Source: Pyrinomonadaceae bacterium
GTDB lineage: Bacteria; Acidobacteriota; Blastocatellia; Pyrinomonadales; Pyrinomonadaceae
Assembly (NCBI GenBank): GCA_030841085.1
Contig: JAVEDP010000022.1
Span: 186,001 to 250,000, forward strand
DNA length: 64,000 bases
Reading direction: 5' to 3'
The notes beneath the pieces are model-generated. The model searched no databases. It saw only the letters and a program-made list of their open reading frames with translations, and was not told the DNA's origin. A program made the position numbers and the translations under genes. Position 1 is the stretch's first letter, and each line of letters begins with the position of its first letter. This document shows positions 37,812-45,434 of this stretch, piece by piece.

Positions 37812-39962
37812 ATGCGTTCTACCCGACCTGCCTATTTCACCGTCCTTTCGCTTTTCCTGTTCCTGTTCACAATCAACCTAACCGCGCGCGCAGCAGACGA
37901 TGACGATGCAGACGACTATGACGTCAAGGCGCGCGTCGTTCGCATCAGCTTGGTCGCCGGTGTGGTGACGTTGAAACGCGGCGCTAGTACTGAAGTTGAG
38001 AACGCGCGCGTTAACTCTCCGCTGGTTGAAGGCGACATGCTCTCGACCGATCACGATGGGCGCGTCGAGATTCAGATTGACGCGCGAAACTTCCTGCGCC
38101 TGGGCGGTGACTCAGTGCTGCAAATTACAACGCTGCGTGACGATGGTATTGCGCTTAGTTTGAGTCAAGGAACAGCGAGCGTCAGGCTGGCGAAGTTTGA
38201 TCACGATCACGAGTATTTTGAAATCGACGCTCCAAAGACAACCTTAGCCGCTGAAAAAGAGGGGCGCTACCGGCTCGATGTCTCAAGCGATGGCCGGGTG
38301 CGAATGACGGCGCGCGGTGGCGGGCGGGCGCGGATTTATTCTGAGACTTCCGGGTTCGTTTTGCGCGACGGACGCACCGCCGAACTTATCAACGATGGAC
38401 CAGACGCCGGCGATTGGGAATTCACAACCGCGCTTGCCGCCGATTCATGGGACACCTGGGTTGATGACCGCGACCGCTATCTCGCTGAGCGCATGCACAA
38501 TGACGCGCAGTATTACGATAACTATTTGTGGGGCGCGGAAGATCTCGATGCCTACGGCAGTTGGGCGCAGGCGGACGAATACGGTTGGGTTTGGCGACCG
38601 AATGCCATCGCAATTAATAGTTATCCCAATTGGGCGCCGTATCGCTATGGCAGTTGGGTCTGGCTTTCACCTTACGGGTGGACTTGGGTGGGCAACGAAC
38701 CCTGGGGCTGGGCGCCTTATCACTATGGCCGCTGGGTCTATTACCACAACTACTGGGCCTGGTGTCCGCGCAGCGAGTTCTACCGGAAGCGCAGTTGGTG
38801 GCGCCCGGCGCTGGTGGCATTCGTGGTGGATATTTCATTCGGCGATAACTATTGCTGGTACCCGCTTCACTATCATCAAAGAGATCCGCATTCGCGAAAC
38901 TACGAAGCGCGCAATCGCCGATATGACAGACACGATCATGATTGGAATGATTTTCGCCGCCACAATCCCGCAGACCACCGCGCAATTAGTTACATACCAC
39001 GGCGCGAATGGGGAAATGATCGCGGACATTTGAGGGCCGCGGACGATAGATTGGCGCATCGTGTGTTTGCGACTGAGCCAACAGCAACTGATTTGCCGGG
39101 CCGGCTCGCGGGCCGCAGACCTGCCATTGTTAGGGAGCCGAACGGAGAGGCGGCGACAGCACGAGGAACTCGGCCGGCTGATTTTGGCCGCGGGCAAACG
39201 GGCGCAGGCACGCGCCACGCGGGCGTTCCGCTGGACAATGACCTGCGTCAATCGCGAATTTTCAACGGTCGTGGCGCGCAGCCAGGTTTTCCCATTACGT
39301 CTGCAGGCGCGGGGCCGGTTGAGCGCCGACCGATGGGAGCAGTGCCCAGGCCAGTGCGCCCACCTCGCGGCAACGATCCGCGCGACGACGCAGGACGCGA
39401 TGCGCAACGAGATTCGGATGCAGCGGATCATCCGACAAACAGCACGACTCCAAGGAATGATGTACATACGCGTCCACCTCGCGGCGTAGATCCGCGCGAC
39501 GATGCGGGACGCGACGCGCAACGAGATTCGGATGCAGCGGATCATCCAGTAAACGGCCCGCCAGTCCCGCGGGATGCTGCACCGGCGACTCATGAGCGCA
39601 TCGAGGGACCAGCACCGCGAGACGATAGCGACCGCGATCAGGGCCGCCGAATGGAAAACTCCGCGCCGCGGCCTGTACCGGCTGAACGCAGAAGCGATCC
39701 CCCTCGGTATTATCCGCCGCCGCGCAGCGATCCACCACCACCGCGTAACGATCCGCCGCCGCGTAACGATCCACCGCCGCGTAACGATCCGCCGCCGCGC
39801 AATGATCCGCCGCCGCGTAACGATCCACCGCCGCGTAACGATCCGCCGCCGCGTAACGATCCGCCGCCGCGCAACGATCCGCCGCCGCGTAACGATCCGC
39901 CGCCGCAACGGTCTGAGTCCAAAGAGGAGCGCGCACCGGCCAAAATAAAGGATCCGCGGTAG
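37812..39962 (+). CDS. Secreted FecR/DUF6600 protein with RNDPPP repeat tail
   Basis: This 716-residue protein has a signal peptide (SLFLFLFTINLTARAA), then an acidic stretch and a FecR-like beta domain (VRISLVAGVVTLKRG, LSTDHDGRVEIQID, LRLGGDSVLQI). A DUF6600 region follows, rich in Trp/Tyr/Gly (YGSWAQADEYGWVWRPN, YGWTWVGNEPWGWAPYHYGR). The C-terminal 270 residues are Arg/Asp/Pro-rich and of low complexity. They contain a 74-base direct repeat (PPRG(N/V)DPRDDAGRDAQRD twice) and nine RNDPPP hexapeptides. The protein should act in the periplasm or at the surface; the function is unknown. It is preceded by GGAG within about ten bases of the ATG. Similar proteins are frequent in Acidobacteriota. 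Confidence 0.88.
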   Translation: MRSTRPAYFTVLSLFLFLFTINLTARAADDDDADDYDVKARVVRISLVAGVVTLKRGASTEVENARVNSPLVEGDMLSTDHDGRVEIQIDARNFLRLGGDSVLQITTLRDDGIALSLSQGTASVRLAKFDHDHEYFEIDAPKTTLAAEKEGRYRLDVSSDGRVRMTARGGGRARIYSETSGFVLRDGRTAELINDGPDAGDWEFTTALAADSWDTWVDDRDRYLAERMHNDAQYYDNYLWGAEDLDAYGSWAQADEYGWVWRPNAIAINSYPNWAPYRYGSWVWLSPYGWTWVGNEPWGWAPYHYGRWVYYHNYWAWCPRSEFYRKRSWWRPALVAFVVDISFGDNYCWYPLHYHQRDPHSRNYEARNRRYDRHDHDWNDFRRHNPADHRAISYIPRREWGNDRGHLRAADDRLAHRVFATEPTATDLPGRLAGRRPAIVREPNGEAATARGTRPADFGRGQTGAGTRHAGVPLDNDLRQSRIFNGRGAQPGFPITSAGAGPVERRPMGAVPRPVRPPRGNDPRDDAGRDAQRDSDAADHPTNSTTPRNDVHTRPPRGVDPRDDAGRDAQRDSDAADHPVNGPPVPRDAAPATHERIEGPAPRDDSDRDQGRRMENSAPRPVPAERRSDPPRYYPPPRSDPPPPRNDPPPRNDPPPRNDPPPRNDPPPRNDPPPRNDPPPRNDPPPRNDPPPRNDPPPQRSESKEERAPAKIKDPR
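39359..39547. repeat. 74-base tandem duplication inside the DUF6600 gene
   Basis: The stretch at 39359-39433 (CCACCTCGCGG ... GATTCGGATGCAGCGGATCA) recurs at 39471-39547 with a few substitutions. Both copies are read in the same frame as PPRGxDPRDDAGRDAQRDSD. It is a simple internal duplication. Confidence 0.75.
39744..39905. repeat. 18-base minisatellite encoding RNDPPP
   Basis: Nine tandem units of the form CGTAACGATCCGCCGCCG span 162 bases, with third-position variants (CGC for CGT, CCA for CCG, AAT for AAC). This suggests that copies have aged and are under selection for the peptide. Each unit encodes Arg-Asn-Asp-Pro-Pro-Pro. Copy number is likely variable. Confidence 0.92.
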
Positions 39963-39970
39963 CTGTTTTG

Positions 39971-40062
39971 AGTGGCACAGACTTTAGTCTGTGGCCGCTA
40001 ACGAAGACACAGACTGAAGTCTATGCCACTTACGGAAACGCAGACTGAAGTCTATGCCACTC
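39971..40062. repeat. ACAGACT/AGTCTGT palindromes, three units
   Basis: GGCACAGACTTTAGTCTGTG (39974-39993), ACAGACTGAAGTCTATG (40009-40025) and CAGACTGAAGTCTATGCC (40041-40058) are three units of one family; the first is inverted to the others. They fill the space after the DUF6600 gene. Other copies are at 19584-19641 and 41111-41228. Confidence 0.85.
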
Positions 40063-40119
40063 AGTCCCGCTTGCGGGAAACAAAGGCCTCGACAACCGCT
40101 TACATTCGGAGGAGATCAA

Positions 40120-40638
40120 ATGAAATTCTTAAAACACTTTCCCGTGTTTCTATCGCTGCTGGTGCTGGTCTGTGTCTCGGCTTCGGCACAGGACCGGGTA
40201 CGAATGATTAGTGCTTCGCTTGCCGATGATCATTCGGTCGTCAGGCGAGTTACCGATCCCACCTTCATCCCCGGCGGCTCGAGAGTGTATGTGGCTGATA
40301 TCAACGGCCTGGCGGGTTTTGAAAATAATCTCGTCGCCGCGTTTCAGAAGAAACGGGTGAACTTGATTGTCGTGACTGACCGGTCCCAGGCGGATTTTGA
40401 GATCAATGGATTTGCTGAGACTCAAAAAGCCGGCTGGGCCAAGATTATCTTTCGGCATGGGTTGCCGGAATCAGAAGCCAGCATGCAGATGGTGAATCTG
40501 CGCAACGGTGTGGTCGCGTACGCGGTCGCGTCTTACAAGGTCGAAGCCCGCAACGGCAACAAGAGCACCGCCGAGCATCTCGCAAAGAATCTCAGGCAAA
40601 AGATGGAGCGGGATGAAAAAAGACTGCTACAAAAGTAA
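40120..40638 (+). CDS. Secreted protein of unknown function
   Basis: This 172-residue protein has a signal peptide (MKFLKHFPVFLSLLVLVCVS, cleavage near ASAQ) and GGAGGAGATC before the ATG at 40120. The upstream part of the longer frame is repeat sequence. The mature part reads GGSRVYVADINGLAGFENNL, VNLIVVTDRSQADFEINGFA and NGVVAYAVASYKVEARNGN. It resembles the small periplasmic proteins in which a DUF-type beta domain is followed by a helix (HLAKNLRQKMERDEKRL). It could relate to the preceding FecR/DUF6600 protein. The function is not recognised. Confidence 0.75.
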   Translation: MKFLKHFPVFLSLLVLVCVSASAQDRVRMISASLADDHSVVRRVTDPTFIPGGSRVYVADINGLAGFENNLVAAFQKKRVNLIVVTDRSQADFEINGFAETQKAGWAKIIFRHGLPESEASMQMVNLRNGVVAYAVASYKVEARNGNKSTAEHLAKNLRQKMERDEKRLLQK

Positions 40639-40660
40639 TCGACAAGGGCCAACGCCCTGC

Positions 40661-40999
40661 TTATGACGAGGCTGCTTCGCTGGCTGCCGCGGGCGGGGTC
40701 TCGTCGTGATGCTCAGTCGTGTACAGACGGAGGATGTCCTGGCCTTGCCGCGATCGCGGATCGATAGTGCGGACATGCTTGCGGCCCTGCATTTCCCAAA
40801 TCGCCGTTACCACTCCGTCTTTCTCGACGGCGTGATAGGAAATTTCTTCGGTGCTGGCGGCTGCGGGTGTTGTGCTCTCGTTAGATTCAGCTGCGCCGGC
40901 AGTTTGGGGGGCGCTAACTTCCGCGGTGGCGGTCTCGTTTGTATTAACCGCTGGGTCGGCACTCGCATTGTTGCCAATTGCGGTCTCGTTCTCGGACAT
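40661..40999 (-). CDS. Hypothetical acidic protein
   Basis: This 112-residue protein begins with a low-complexity Asn/Thr/Ala/Glu half and has a short conserved-looking core (ISYHAVEKDGVVTAIWEMQG, RKHVRTIDPRSRQGQDILRL). GGAGTACC lies about ten bases before the ATG. It has no signal peptide or membrane segment. The family is not recognised. It lies convergent to the secreted protein gene and 111 bases downstream of the repeat that follows the S8 protease gene. Confidence 0.6.
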   Translation of the reverse strand: MSENETAIGNNASADPAVNTNETATAEVSAPQTAGAAESNESTTPAAASTEEISYHAVEKDGVVTAIWEMQGRKHVRTIDPRSRQGQDILRLYTTEHHDETPPAAASEAASS

Positions 41000-41110
41000 G
41001 TTTCGGTGGTACTCCTCTTTAAAAATTCGAACTCTTAGCTTGTCTTTGTTGGTTTCCCGAATTGTTGCACACGCTCGCGCTCGTGTCCAACAGCAGTGGC
41101 ATAGACCTTG

Positions 41111-41228
41111 GGTGGCATGGACTTTAGTCTGTGCTTTCGTGAGTAGCCACAGAGTTCTGCTTGTAGCTGAGCGGCAACGACGTCAGTATGTGGTTGCTGC
41201 GAAGACACAGACTCAAGTCTTTGCCCCC
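41111..41228. repeat. ACAGACT/AGTCTGT palindromes, copy after the S8 gene
   Basis: GGCATGGACTTTAGTCTGTG (41114-41133) and GACACAGACTCAAGTCTTTG (41204-41223) form the inverted pair of this family. The right end lies one base before the S8 protease stop codon (41229-41231 on the minus strand). Confidence 0.8.
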
Positions 41229-42593
41229 TCAACTCGCGCGCAACGCCAGCGCAACCTCGACAGCTTTGCGCGGAACGACCACGCCCCACCCCTGTCGCTC
41301 AATTTCAACACCCGGCACGCGCTCGGCCGTGTCGATAAGAATCCGCTTCACTTGTTGCGGCGTCAGCTTGGGGTTGGCTTCCAGCATGCACGCCACGATC
41401 GATGCGACGATCGGAGATGCGAACGAAGTGCCATCGACGTACTTATAGTTGCCGTTGATCACATTGCCTTCGCGCAACTTGATCGTGATCAACTGTCGCA
41501 GCAACGGAACCAGCAAGTCGCGAGCGCCGTCAAAGTCTTTGTCGACGCCAGGATTGCATTCGATGATTGCCTGCAACTCATCGTCGGGCGCCGCATCAAG
41601 CGCTGAATAAAGTCGGGCCTGATCGGCAGTCGGAGTCGAGGGAAGAATCGGCGCCGCAACCCAAATTCCGGGGGCGATAATTTCGGGCTTTTGCAGGCCG
41701 TCAATGGTTGGACCATACGACGAGCGGTACATGCCGCGCTTGGCGCGATCCAGCGAATTCTGATCGTCGAGCCCACCGACGGAAATCGCTGCCGGCGAGC
41801 TGGCGGGCGGCAAGACCGGATGGCCCGGCGCCATGCCGGCATTACCAACGGCACAAACAACAATAAGCCCGGCACGCACGGCGCGGTCGACAGTTTGGCA
41901 AAGAGAATTTTCAAGATACGTTTGTTCGAAGTCGCCGCCCGCAGAAATGTTGACGACGCGAATGCCAAACTCCGTCGCGTGATCGATGATCCATTCGAGA
42001 CCCTGTTGAATATTTTTTTCCGGGATGCGACCGGTGCGGCCGACTTTGACCAGCACGACGTTCGCGTCGGGAGCGATGCCGCGATAAAAACCCTCTGAGA
42101 GGTAACCGTTTCCCGCCGCCACCACCGACGTCATCATTCCATGCCAACTCGCGACGTCGCTTTTCTTAAGCGCACTCAGATCGTCGTCCGCTGAAAAGAT
42201 ATTGTGATAAGCGACAATCCTGTCGTGCGGTTTTGTAAGATCCTCATGCGCGTAGAATCCGGAATCAAGAAAAGCAATCGTCACGCCGCGGCCCGTGAAA
42301 GCTTCATGCGCGTCCATTCGCAGCGGCGTGGGGAGCACATGGTCGTTCTGATCAAATATCGAGAGATGGGAATCGACCTGGGCTTTTGCCCTTTGCAAAA
42401 GTTCAAGACACTCGGCACATATCGCCGGCGATTCCTTGCTGGGAATATTTGCCTGCACCAGTCCCTTAAGCTCAGCGCTGGCCGGCGTCGCAAGACTCTG
42501 CGAATCGCGCCGCCGTCCGCAGAAGTGACACGACGGCGCGAGACTCTTCTCACCAATAACCGGTGTCGGAGTTGAAACCAATGGTTCAGACAT
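41229..42593 (-). CDS. Subtilisin-like (S8) protease with N-terminal ClpX-type zinc finger
   Basis: This 454-residue protein has the S8 triad: Asp in TIAFLDSGFYAHEDL near residue 105, His in SWHGMMTSVVAAGNG near residue 152, and Ser in DGTSFASPIVAS near residue 395, with the oxyanion Asn in AVGNAGMAPG. The N-terminus carries SCHFCGRRR and, 35 residues on, ICAECLEL. This CxxC...CxxC spacing is like the zinc domain of ClpX. There is no signal peptide, so it should be cytoplasmic. The ATG at 42593 is chosen because the extra residues of the longer frame (42629) do not resemble either domain. Its 3' end touches a repeat. Confidence 0.9.
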   Translation of the reverse strand: MSEPLVSTPTPVIGEKSLAPSCHFCGRRRDSQSLATPASAELKGLVQANIPSKESPAICAECLELLQRAKAQVDSHLSIFDQNDHVLPTPLRMDAHEAFTGRGVTIAFLDSGFYAHEDLTKPHDRIVAYHNIFSADDDLSALKKSDVASWHGMMTSVVAAGNGYLSEGFYRGIAPDANVVLVKVGRTGRIPEKNIQQGLEWIIDHATEFGIRVVNISAGGDFEQTYLENSLCQTVDRAVRAGLIVVCAVGNAGMAPGHPVLPPASSPAAISVGGLDDQNSLDRAKRGMYRSSYGPTIDGLQKPEIIAPGIWVAAPILPSTPTADQARLYSALDAAPDDELQAIIECNPGVDKDFDGARDLLVPLLRQLITIKLREGNVINGNYKYVDGTSFASPIVASIVACMLEANPKLTPQQVKRILIDTAERVPGVEIERQGWGVVVPRKAVEVALALRAS

Positions 42594-42637
42594 GTCTTCG
42601 CAGTTTACTCGATTCGCGAAGGAATTCAACGACGCCC

Positions 42638-42722
42638 GTAAAGCAAACTGTTAGTTTGCGGTGGTCGCCCAATTTTCCAGTGGGGCTACAACCAACCACC
42701 GCAAACTAACAGTTTGCTTTAC
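42638..42722. repeat. REP-pair element, GTAAAGC family, copy C
   Basis: Facing 23-base units at 42638-42660 and 42700-42722 carry the GCAAACTGTTAGTTTGC palindrome. It lies between the divergent S8 gene and the gene at 42791. Confidence 0.88.
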
Positions 42723-42790
42723 ACTCCACGCGCGCCGCGTGTAAGGTATTACGCGCAAGCAACCAATTAAGCAGCAACTTCTCGCACACG

Positions 42791-43219
42791 ATGGCCCAGG
42801 AAACTTCGAGCGTCGCCGATCTCTTTCGTCGCGCGCAGGCAATGCGACGCGAGCATCCGCAGGCGTCCTATAAAGACCTCAAAGCGCAGCTTGTCAAAGA
42901 ATTTTCCGGCCGGCCTTTTCCGTCTCTTTTTAACGTGACCATACCGGAACAGGACGCGCGCGCGCCCGAAGAAGATTGGACCGCCGGACTGCCGCTGGTG
43001 CGCCGCGGTATCCAGTTTGAGGATTGGAAAGAGATTGCCAACGGAATTATTTTGAGTTTGGAACAGACTGAAAACTACGAAAGCCAACGAGGGCCCGAAG
43101 GCGATCGCGATGATTGGCACGATCGCACTGTCGGCATTGAAGAACCTACCAAAAAAGCGCTCGGCAAGTGGATGCCGGAAGAATTAATGAAGCTCGCGGA
43201 ACGCAGCGTAAAGAAGTAA
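42791..43219 (+). CDS. Hypothetical protein
   Basis: This 142-residue soluble protein has a helical N-terminus (SVADLFRRAQAMRREHPQAS, then KDLKAQLVKEF) and a charged C-terminus (GRPFPSLFNVTIPE, LGKWMPEELMKLAERSVKK). It has no signal peptide, membrane segment or known motif. It is followed by three small genes at short distances in the same direction (42 bases to the next), so it may head that group. The family is not recognised and no ribosome site is clear. Confidence 0.6.
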   Translation: MAQETSSVADLFRRAQAMRREHPQASYKDLKAQLVKEFSGRPFPSLFNVTIPEQDARAPEEDWTAGLPLVRRGIQFEDWKEIANGIILSLEQTENYESQRGPEGDRDDWHDRTVGIEEPTKKALGKWMPEELMKLAERSVKK

Positions 43220-43261
43220 CGCTGTATCCTCTCAGAACTTTCGACCGCAAACGGAGCACGT

Positions 43262-43711
43262 ATGGACAATCATTCCCAATTGATGACGACCTTTCCGTTG
43301 TTCAAGGGCTTCACCGAAAACGGCACGAAACGACTGCTCGACGCGGGCGAGATTACGCCACACGCGCCCGGCGAAGTGCTGCTTAAGGAAGGCGACACCG
43401 CAGAGTTTGTGCTGCTTGTCTTGACGGGCAAGCTGGAAGTGTTTGTTGAGCGGCAGGGGAAAGATTTGGTGCTCACCGAAGCTGGTCCCGGCGCGATACT
43501 TGGAGAGCTGGCCGTGCTGTGTGGCATTCCGCGTTCGGCGTCTGTGCGCGCAAAAGAAGCGTCCACCACGTTGAAGTGGGACGATGAAAAATTTCGCTCG
43601 TTGTTGCTGCGCGATCACTCGTTATCGCAACGCGTATTCAGCGGCGCGCTGCGCACGTTAGTCGACAAGGAGCGGTCGCTGATCGATTCTTTAATTGCAG
43701 CGCAAGGTTAA
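43262..43711 (+). CDS. Cyclic-nucleotide-binding domain protein
   Basis: This 149-residue protein is almost only one cNMP-binding domain: FPLFKGFTENGTKRLLDAGE, PGEVLLKEGDTAEFVLLVLT, then the phosphate cassette GELAVLCGIPRSASVRA near residue 82. It lacks a DNA-binding helix-turn-helix, unlike CRP/FNR, so it probably acts by contact with another protein. CGGAG precedes the ATG by five bases. The next gene begins 12 bases downstream. Confidence 0.88.
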   Translation: MDNHSQLMTTFPLFKGFTENGTKRLLDAGEITPHAPGEVLLKEGDTAEFVLLVLTGKLEVFVERQGKDLVLTEAGPGAILGELAVLCGIPRSASVRAKEASTTLKWDDEKFRSLLLRDHSLSQRVFSGALRTLVDKERSLIDSLIAAQG

Positions 43712-43723
43712 GAGCTAAGCGTT

Positions 43724-43942
43724 ATGGGAATCTTGAAAGGCAAACCAGATGGCGGACAGGGTGGCAAACGCGGCCACTCAAATATGGACCATTGGGTATA
43801 CACCGAAGAGATCAAAGAAGCCTCTCGCAAACGCCGGCGCATTTCGGCGAAATTAGAAATACGCGAAGGATTAATTGAAGACACAACTGCTCACGACGAT
43901 AAATTAGATCCGCCAGAGACTACCGATGAGTTTTCTAAATAA
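43724..43942 (+). CDS. Small charged hypothetical protein
   Basis: This 72-residue protein is very polar: GKPDGGQGGKRGHSNMDHWV, YTEEIKEASRKRRRISAK, then an acidic end. A HSNMDHWxYTEEIKEASRKRR core of this sort looks conserved, but I cannot name a family. It overlaps the following oxidoreductase gene by 17 bases and lies 12 bases after the cyclic-nucleotide-binding gene, so it is probably translated with them. Confidence 0.6.
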   Translation: MGILKGKPDGGQGGKRGHSNMDHWVYTEEIKEASRKRRRISAKLEIREGLIEDTTAHDDKLDPPETTDEFSK

Positions 43943-44606
43943 CCTAATCAAAGATCCGCTGTATCAAAACGGTGAGCCGCGCCAACCTGAAGAAGTTGCC
44001 GACGTGGACATCATCAGCCCCGACACGCGTCGCGAGAATCGGATTCCGCCAGGGCAGTCGCGCACGAAGAAGTGGCCGGTGCTTGATGCGCACGGAACTC
44101 CGGAAGTTGATCTCGCGACCTGGTCGTTTGAAGTTGATGGCTTAGTCGAAAATCCGCTGCAGTGGTCGCTGGATGAATTCATGCAACTGCCGGCGGTGAA
44201 GGTTTATGCCGACTTTCATTGCGTGACGCGCTGGTCGCGGCTCGACAATGTTTGGGGTGGAGTACCGGCGAGGGAAATCGCAAAGCTTGCCGGCGTCAAA
44301 CCGGAAGCGAAATTCGTTTTGGCTCTCGCCTACGATTACGGTTGGACCACCAACGTGCCCATCGAATATTTTCTCAACGAAGATTCGTTGTTTGCCTGGT
44401 CGCACGATGGTCAGCCCATTCCGCTCGAGCATGGTGGCCCAGTGCGTTTGATCATTCCGCAACTTTACGCCTGGAAGTCGGCGAAATGGGTCAAGGGCGT
44501 GCGCTTTCTCGAACACGATCAGGCCGGGTATTGGGAAGAAGGTGGCTATCACATGCGCGGCGTGCCGTGGGGACCGGGCGATGGTGAGCGTTTCCGCTGG
44601 TCGTAA
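43926..44606 (+). CDS. Sulfite-oxidase-like molybdopterin oxidoreductase
   Basis: This 226-residue protein has the Mo-pterin domain of the sulfite oxidase/YedY type. It reads ATWSFEVDGLVENPLQWSLD, the Mo-ligand cysteine in YADFHCVTRWSRLDNVWGGV near residue 100, GPVRLIIPQLYAWKSAKWVK near residue 176 and an RGVPWGPGD end. No twin-arginine signal or membrane anchor is seen, so it is a cytoplasmic member. The substrate is unknown. It overlaps the 72-residue upstream gene by 17 bases. Confidence 0.88.
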   Translation: MSFLNNLIKDPLYQNGEPRQPEEVADVDIISPDTRRENRIPPGQSRTKKWPVLDAHGTPEVDLATWSFEVDGLVENPLQWSLDEFMQLPAVKVYADFHCVTRWSRLDNVWGGVPAREIAKLAGVKPEAKFVLALAYDYGWTTNVPIEYFLNEDSLFAWSHDGQPIPLEHGGPVRLIIPQLYAWKSAKWVKGVRFLEHDQAGYWEEGGYHMRGVPWGPGDGERFRWS

Positions 44607-44635
44607 GCTAAGTGTTTCCATTGCTTTCAGAATCC

Positions 44636-44962
44636 ATGAGCGAAACTTTGAACAGGATTCGTGAGCTGGTCGACCGCCGAGAAGTTTACGTGTCGGACCA
44701 CGGTTATGATGAGTTGGCAAATGACGGTATTTTCATTCAAGATATTCTGGATGGAATCGAGCAGGCGGTAGTCATAGAGGATTATCCAGACTACTACAAG
44801 GGTCCAAGCGTATTGGTCTTGCAACGAGATGAGAAGAGCGCTATCCATGTTGTTTGGGGAGTCGGCAAAAACACTACTTCGCCAGCCGTCTTAATTACGG
44901 CGTACCGTCCTGATTCAGACAAATGGACCAGTGATTACCAACGGAGAAAACCGAGTGCCTAA
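44636..44962 (+). CDS. DUF4258 domain protein (putative toxin)
   Basis: This 108-residue protein fits DUF4258: [60 protein letters not shown] and [16 protein letters not shown]4258 proteins are related to the BrnT/RelE superfamily and are often toxins. The ATG at 44636 is preferred over the frame start at 44612. It overlaps the downstream gene by eight bases. Confidence 0.85.
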   Translation: MSETLNRIRELVDRREVYVSDHGYDELANDGIFIQDILDGIEQAVVIEDYPDYYKGPSVLVLQRDEKSAIHVVWGVGKNTTSPAVLITAYRPDSDKWTSDYQRRKPSA

Positions 44963-45170
44963 ACGTCCACACACTAAACTCATCCACGAAGGACAGTACG
45001 CTGCTGAGGTCGATGTGCAGCTGATTGACGAAGACGGAGGATGGTCGCCCTATTTATCTGTCGAGGATGCTCAAAAACTTGACGAAGTAAGGAAAGCGCT
45101 ACTTCGAGAAGACATCAAACGGGCATTGGAATTGGCGCGGGTCTTTGAACTAACTCCTGTTCGCCTGTGA
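44955..45170 (+). CDS. Putative antitoxin partner of DUF4258
   Basis: This 71-residue protein starts at GTG 44955, with GGAGA eight bases upstream, and overlaps the DUF4258 gene. It reads [39 protein letters not shown] and a helical end. This type of small protein commonly follows DUF4258 genes. It has an N-terminal beta part and a C-terminal helix, without an obvious DNA-binding motif. The antitoxin role is inferred from pairing. Confidence 0.7.
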   Translation: MPKRPHTKLIHEGQYAAEVDVQLIDEDGGWSPYLSVEDAQKLDEVRKALLREDIKRALELARVFELTPVRL

Positions 45171-45206
45171 ACTGAAGGGTTTTTCGTTAACAAATAGTCG
45201 TCGAAG

Positions 45207-45434
45207 ATGCATGAGGTAGATATTAAAGAAGCACAAAGGTGCTTGTCGGATCTGATCGACGAGGCTTTGCAGGGCAAAGAGATCGTGATCAGGAAGGACG
45301 CGTATTTGGCCGTCAGGTTGGTTCCTATTTCAGGTAACGGAGGTCTGCCAACCTTCGGGAGCGCGAAGGGTCTGATCCATATTTCCGATGACTTCGCCGC
45401 GCCGCTCGACAACTTTCAAGCCTACGTGAAATGA
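45207..45434 (+). CDS. Orphan Phd/YefM-type antitoxin
   Basis: This 75-residue protein has the Phd fold start MHEVDIKEAQRCLSDLIDEA, then GKEIVIRKDAYLAVRLVPI, and a C-terminal part FGSAKGLIHISDDFAAPLDN of the kind that usually contacts a PIN or Doc toxin. The gene that should encode the toxin is absent; instead the next frame (ATGA overlap) is a NUDIX-MBL hydrolase. It may be an orphan from a lost pair or a regulator of the downstream gene. Confidence 0.85.
   Translation: MHEVDIKEAQRCLSDLIDEALQGKEIVIRKDAYLAVRLVPISGNGGLPTFGSAKGLIHISDDFAAPLDNFQAYVK

Noticed and set aside
38835-39908. 357-codon minus-strand frame opposite the DUF6600 gene
   Set aside because: The translation is a low-complexity mirror (RRIVTRRRIV repeats) of the RNDPPP minisatellite. 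The plus strand has the signal peptide, ribosome site and domain matches.
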